Assembly (NCBI GenBank): GCA_964358645.1
Contig: CAYHPW010000001.1
Coordinates: 107,491-171,490, forward strand
DNA length: 64,000 bases
Direction of reading: 5' to 3'
Origin: JBBTDV01 sp038042605
GTDB taxonomy: Bacteria > Bdellovibrionota > UBA1018
Made by a program: the position numbers and the translations under genes. Positions 63,083-64,000 of the stretch are shown here, piece after piece (position 1 is the first letter of the stretch; the number at the start of each line of letters is the position of its first letter). The notes under the pieces were generated by a model. The model had not been told where the DNA came from, did not search any database, and saw only the letters and a list, made by a program, of their open reading frames with translations.

Positions 63083-64000
63083 ATGAAAAAAAAGAGCCAA
63101 CAAAACAAGCAGACCTACAACTTGACAAACTAGACGATGTATTAACCATACCAGTATTTTTACCGCCGGAGTTATGCGATTTTGGCAACAGTCAACAAGA
63201 CGGAGATCTCGCGTTAGTTACTCCATGGGACGTTGCAAAGAATTATCATCGATTAAAAACCGCATCTAAATTTAGTGGTAGAACAGCAGAACTTAGAAAA
63301 TTATCGGTCACTGCTATTTTAGATAAAGCAAGGGCTGTTCTCAATTCCGTTACCCATCCTGTGGTTAACAAAAAAGCACCTTTATCTTTATTGCCAGTAA
63401 ATATTAGCCAAGCTGAGATGGACATTGAGGAAACCATAGAGGAAGCACCGCTAATAAATTTAACCACCCATGATCCTGACGGGATATGGATGGACTATAC
63501 TGAGCATCGAAAACAAAAACTTATTCTGACAATAGATACAAGTCTGTCCATGACCGGCGAAAAACTTGCCCTGACCGCAGTAGCGCTAGCAGTGGTTTTA
63601 TTGCAATTTCCGGATGATCAGATCGGGGTGGTAGCATTTGAGAATTCTGCAGAGATCCTTAAATTCCCGGATCAGCCAAGATCCATTGAATGTACGTTAG
63701 AGAAATTTCTTAATGTTCCAGCCCAGGGGTATACGCATTTGGAAGAGGGTCTTAAGACAGCACTTATGGTTGCGAGAAATATGAAGGGAAGACGTCCCCT
63801 GTCTACAATTTTGCTTACAGATGGAAAGTACACCGCTGGGAGGGATCCGGCTTATTTAGCACCAGGATTCCAGCATCTTGTAGTCATGAAAATGGGAGGG
63901 GAGAGAGCGAGTCTTCCTCTTTGTATTGAACTGGCAAAAAAAGGCAAAGGGAGGCTTTATCAAGTAGAACAACTGGAATCCTTGCCTGAGATAATGTATG
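63083..64000 (+). CDS. VWA-domain protein, partner of the MoxR ATPase (partial, frame-slipped start)
   Basis: An open frame from about 63082 to the window end encodes a VWA protein. MIDAS motifs are intact: LTIDTSLSMTG (DxSxS), GYTHLEEGL (Thr) and LLTDGKYT. The natural start is ATG 63083, with AAGGG about ten bases upstream. But ATG is followed by A8, and in its own frame it stops at 63131-63133. One extra A (A9) would give MKKKEPTKQADLQLDK and join the VWA frame. No ATG, GTG or TTG lies in the VWA frame until GTG at about 63361. The alternatives are a -1 slip at the A9 run ending MoxR, a CTG start at 63073, or an indel error. The C-terminus is outside the window. Confidence 0.82.

Noticed and set aside
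63083..63133. A separate 16-codon peptide gene after the MoxR gene
   Set aside because: Better explained as the true start of the VWA gene with an A-run frame slip, because the continuing frame carries the VWA domain.

Overview
The window is an AT-rich chromosomal segment around the replication origin and the dnaA/parAB region of a Gram-negative bacterium. The order mnmG-rsmG-parA-parB-bactofilin-atpF'-atpF-atpH-atpA-atpG-atpD-atpC, BamD, an outer-membrane-type flagellum (FlgA, FlgH, FlgI), the FlgM-FlgN-FlgK-FlgL-CsrA-FliW string and a stand-alone class II ribonucleotide reductase fit the broad former Deltaproteobacteria (Bdellovibrionota or Desulfobacterota-like). That placement is inference. 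I see no rRNA, insertion sequence, prophage or CRISPR array. One tRNA (Gly, CCC) is present.

Layout. 0.2-1.4 kb: dnaN on the minus strand, then a gene-free AT-rich tract (1.38-1.90 kb) with a DnaA-box cluster and a 13-bp inverted repeat, the best oriC candidate. 1.9-6.9 kb: a minus-strand acyl-CoA operon (hydroxyacyl-CoA dehydrogenase, crotonase, acyl-CoA dehydrogenase, two-subunit B12 acyl-CoA mutase). 6.9-10.8 kb: rpmH-rnpA-yidD-yidC-mnmE. 10.9-20.9 kb: dnaA, an aldehyde dehydrogenase, nrdJ, tRNA-Gly-mnmG-rsmG, parAB with two parS sites inside rsmG, and a bactofilin. 20.95-26.75 kb: F1Fo ATP synthase genes without the Fo a and c subunits. 26.9-36.3 kb: envelope genes (an unknown anchored protein, a lytic transglycosylase, xseB-tlyA, a degenerate patatin-like lipoprotein, PBP1A, a TonB-like protein). 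36.4-41.8 kb: glycine cleavage P, H and T proteins plus FolD. 41.9-51.3 kb: flagellar rod, ring and hook-junction genes, then csrA-fliW. 51.3-56.0 kb: a TPR protein and BamD, an M20 hydrolase with an aldehyde dehydrogenase, and a cold-shock protein. 56.2-58.8 kb: unknown or decayed accessory genes. 58.8-64 kb: a lysine-fermentation-type operon, kdd-kamD-kamE, coupled to a MoxR AAA+ ATPase and a VWA protein that runs off the window.

Functional links. KamDE and Kdd are steps of the lysine route through 3,5-diaminohexanoate, which ends in acetoacetate and crotonyl-CoA. The acyl-CoA operon near the origin has the enzyme types that process butyryl-, crotonyl- and 3-hydroxybutyryl-CoA. Its mutase has Gln where methylmalonyl-CoA mutases have a carboxylate-binding Arg, so isobutyryl-CoA/butyryl-CoA isomerisation is a serious alternative to methylmalonyl-CoA. 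Three different B12-dependent enzymes lie in the window (acyl-CoA mutase, NrdJ, KamDE).

The most novel-looking element is the MoxR-VWA pair translationally coupled to kamE, a candidate reactivation or cofactor-loading machine for the aminomutase. The VWA reading frame joins its natural ATG only through a one-base slip in an A8 run, so it is either a slippage-controlled gene or an indel. Other oddities are: tlyA with no standard start codon for its S4 domain and only an in-frame UAG separating it from xseB; rnpA with its Shine-Dalgarno placed for an ATT codon; a patatin-fold lipoprotein that has lost its catalytic signature; mnmG beginning 6 nt after a tRNA; and a nucleotidyltransferase-like pseudogene beside an unknown partner.
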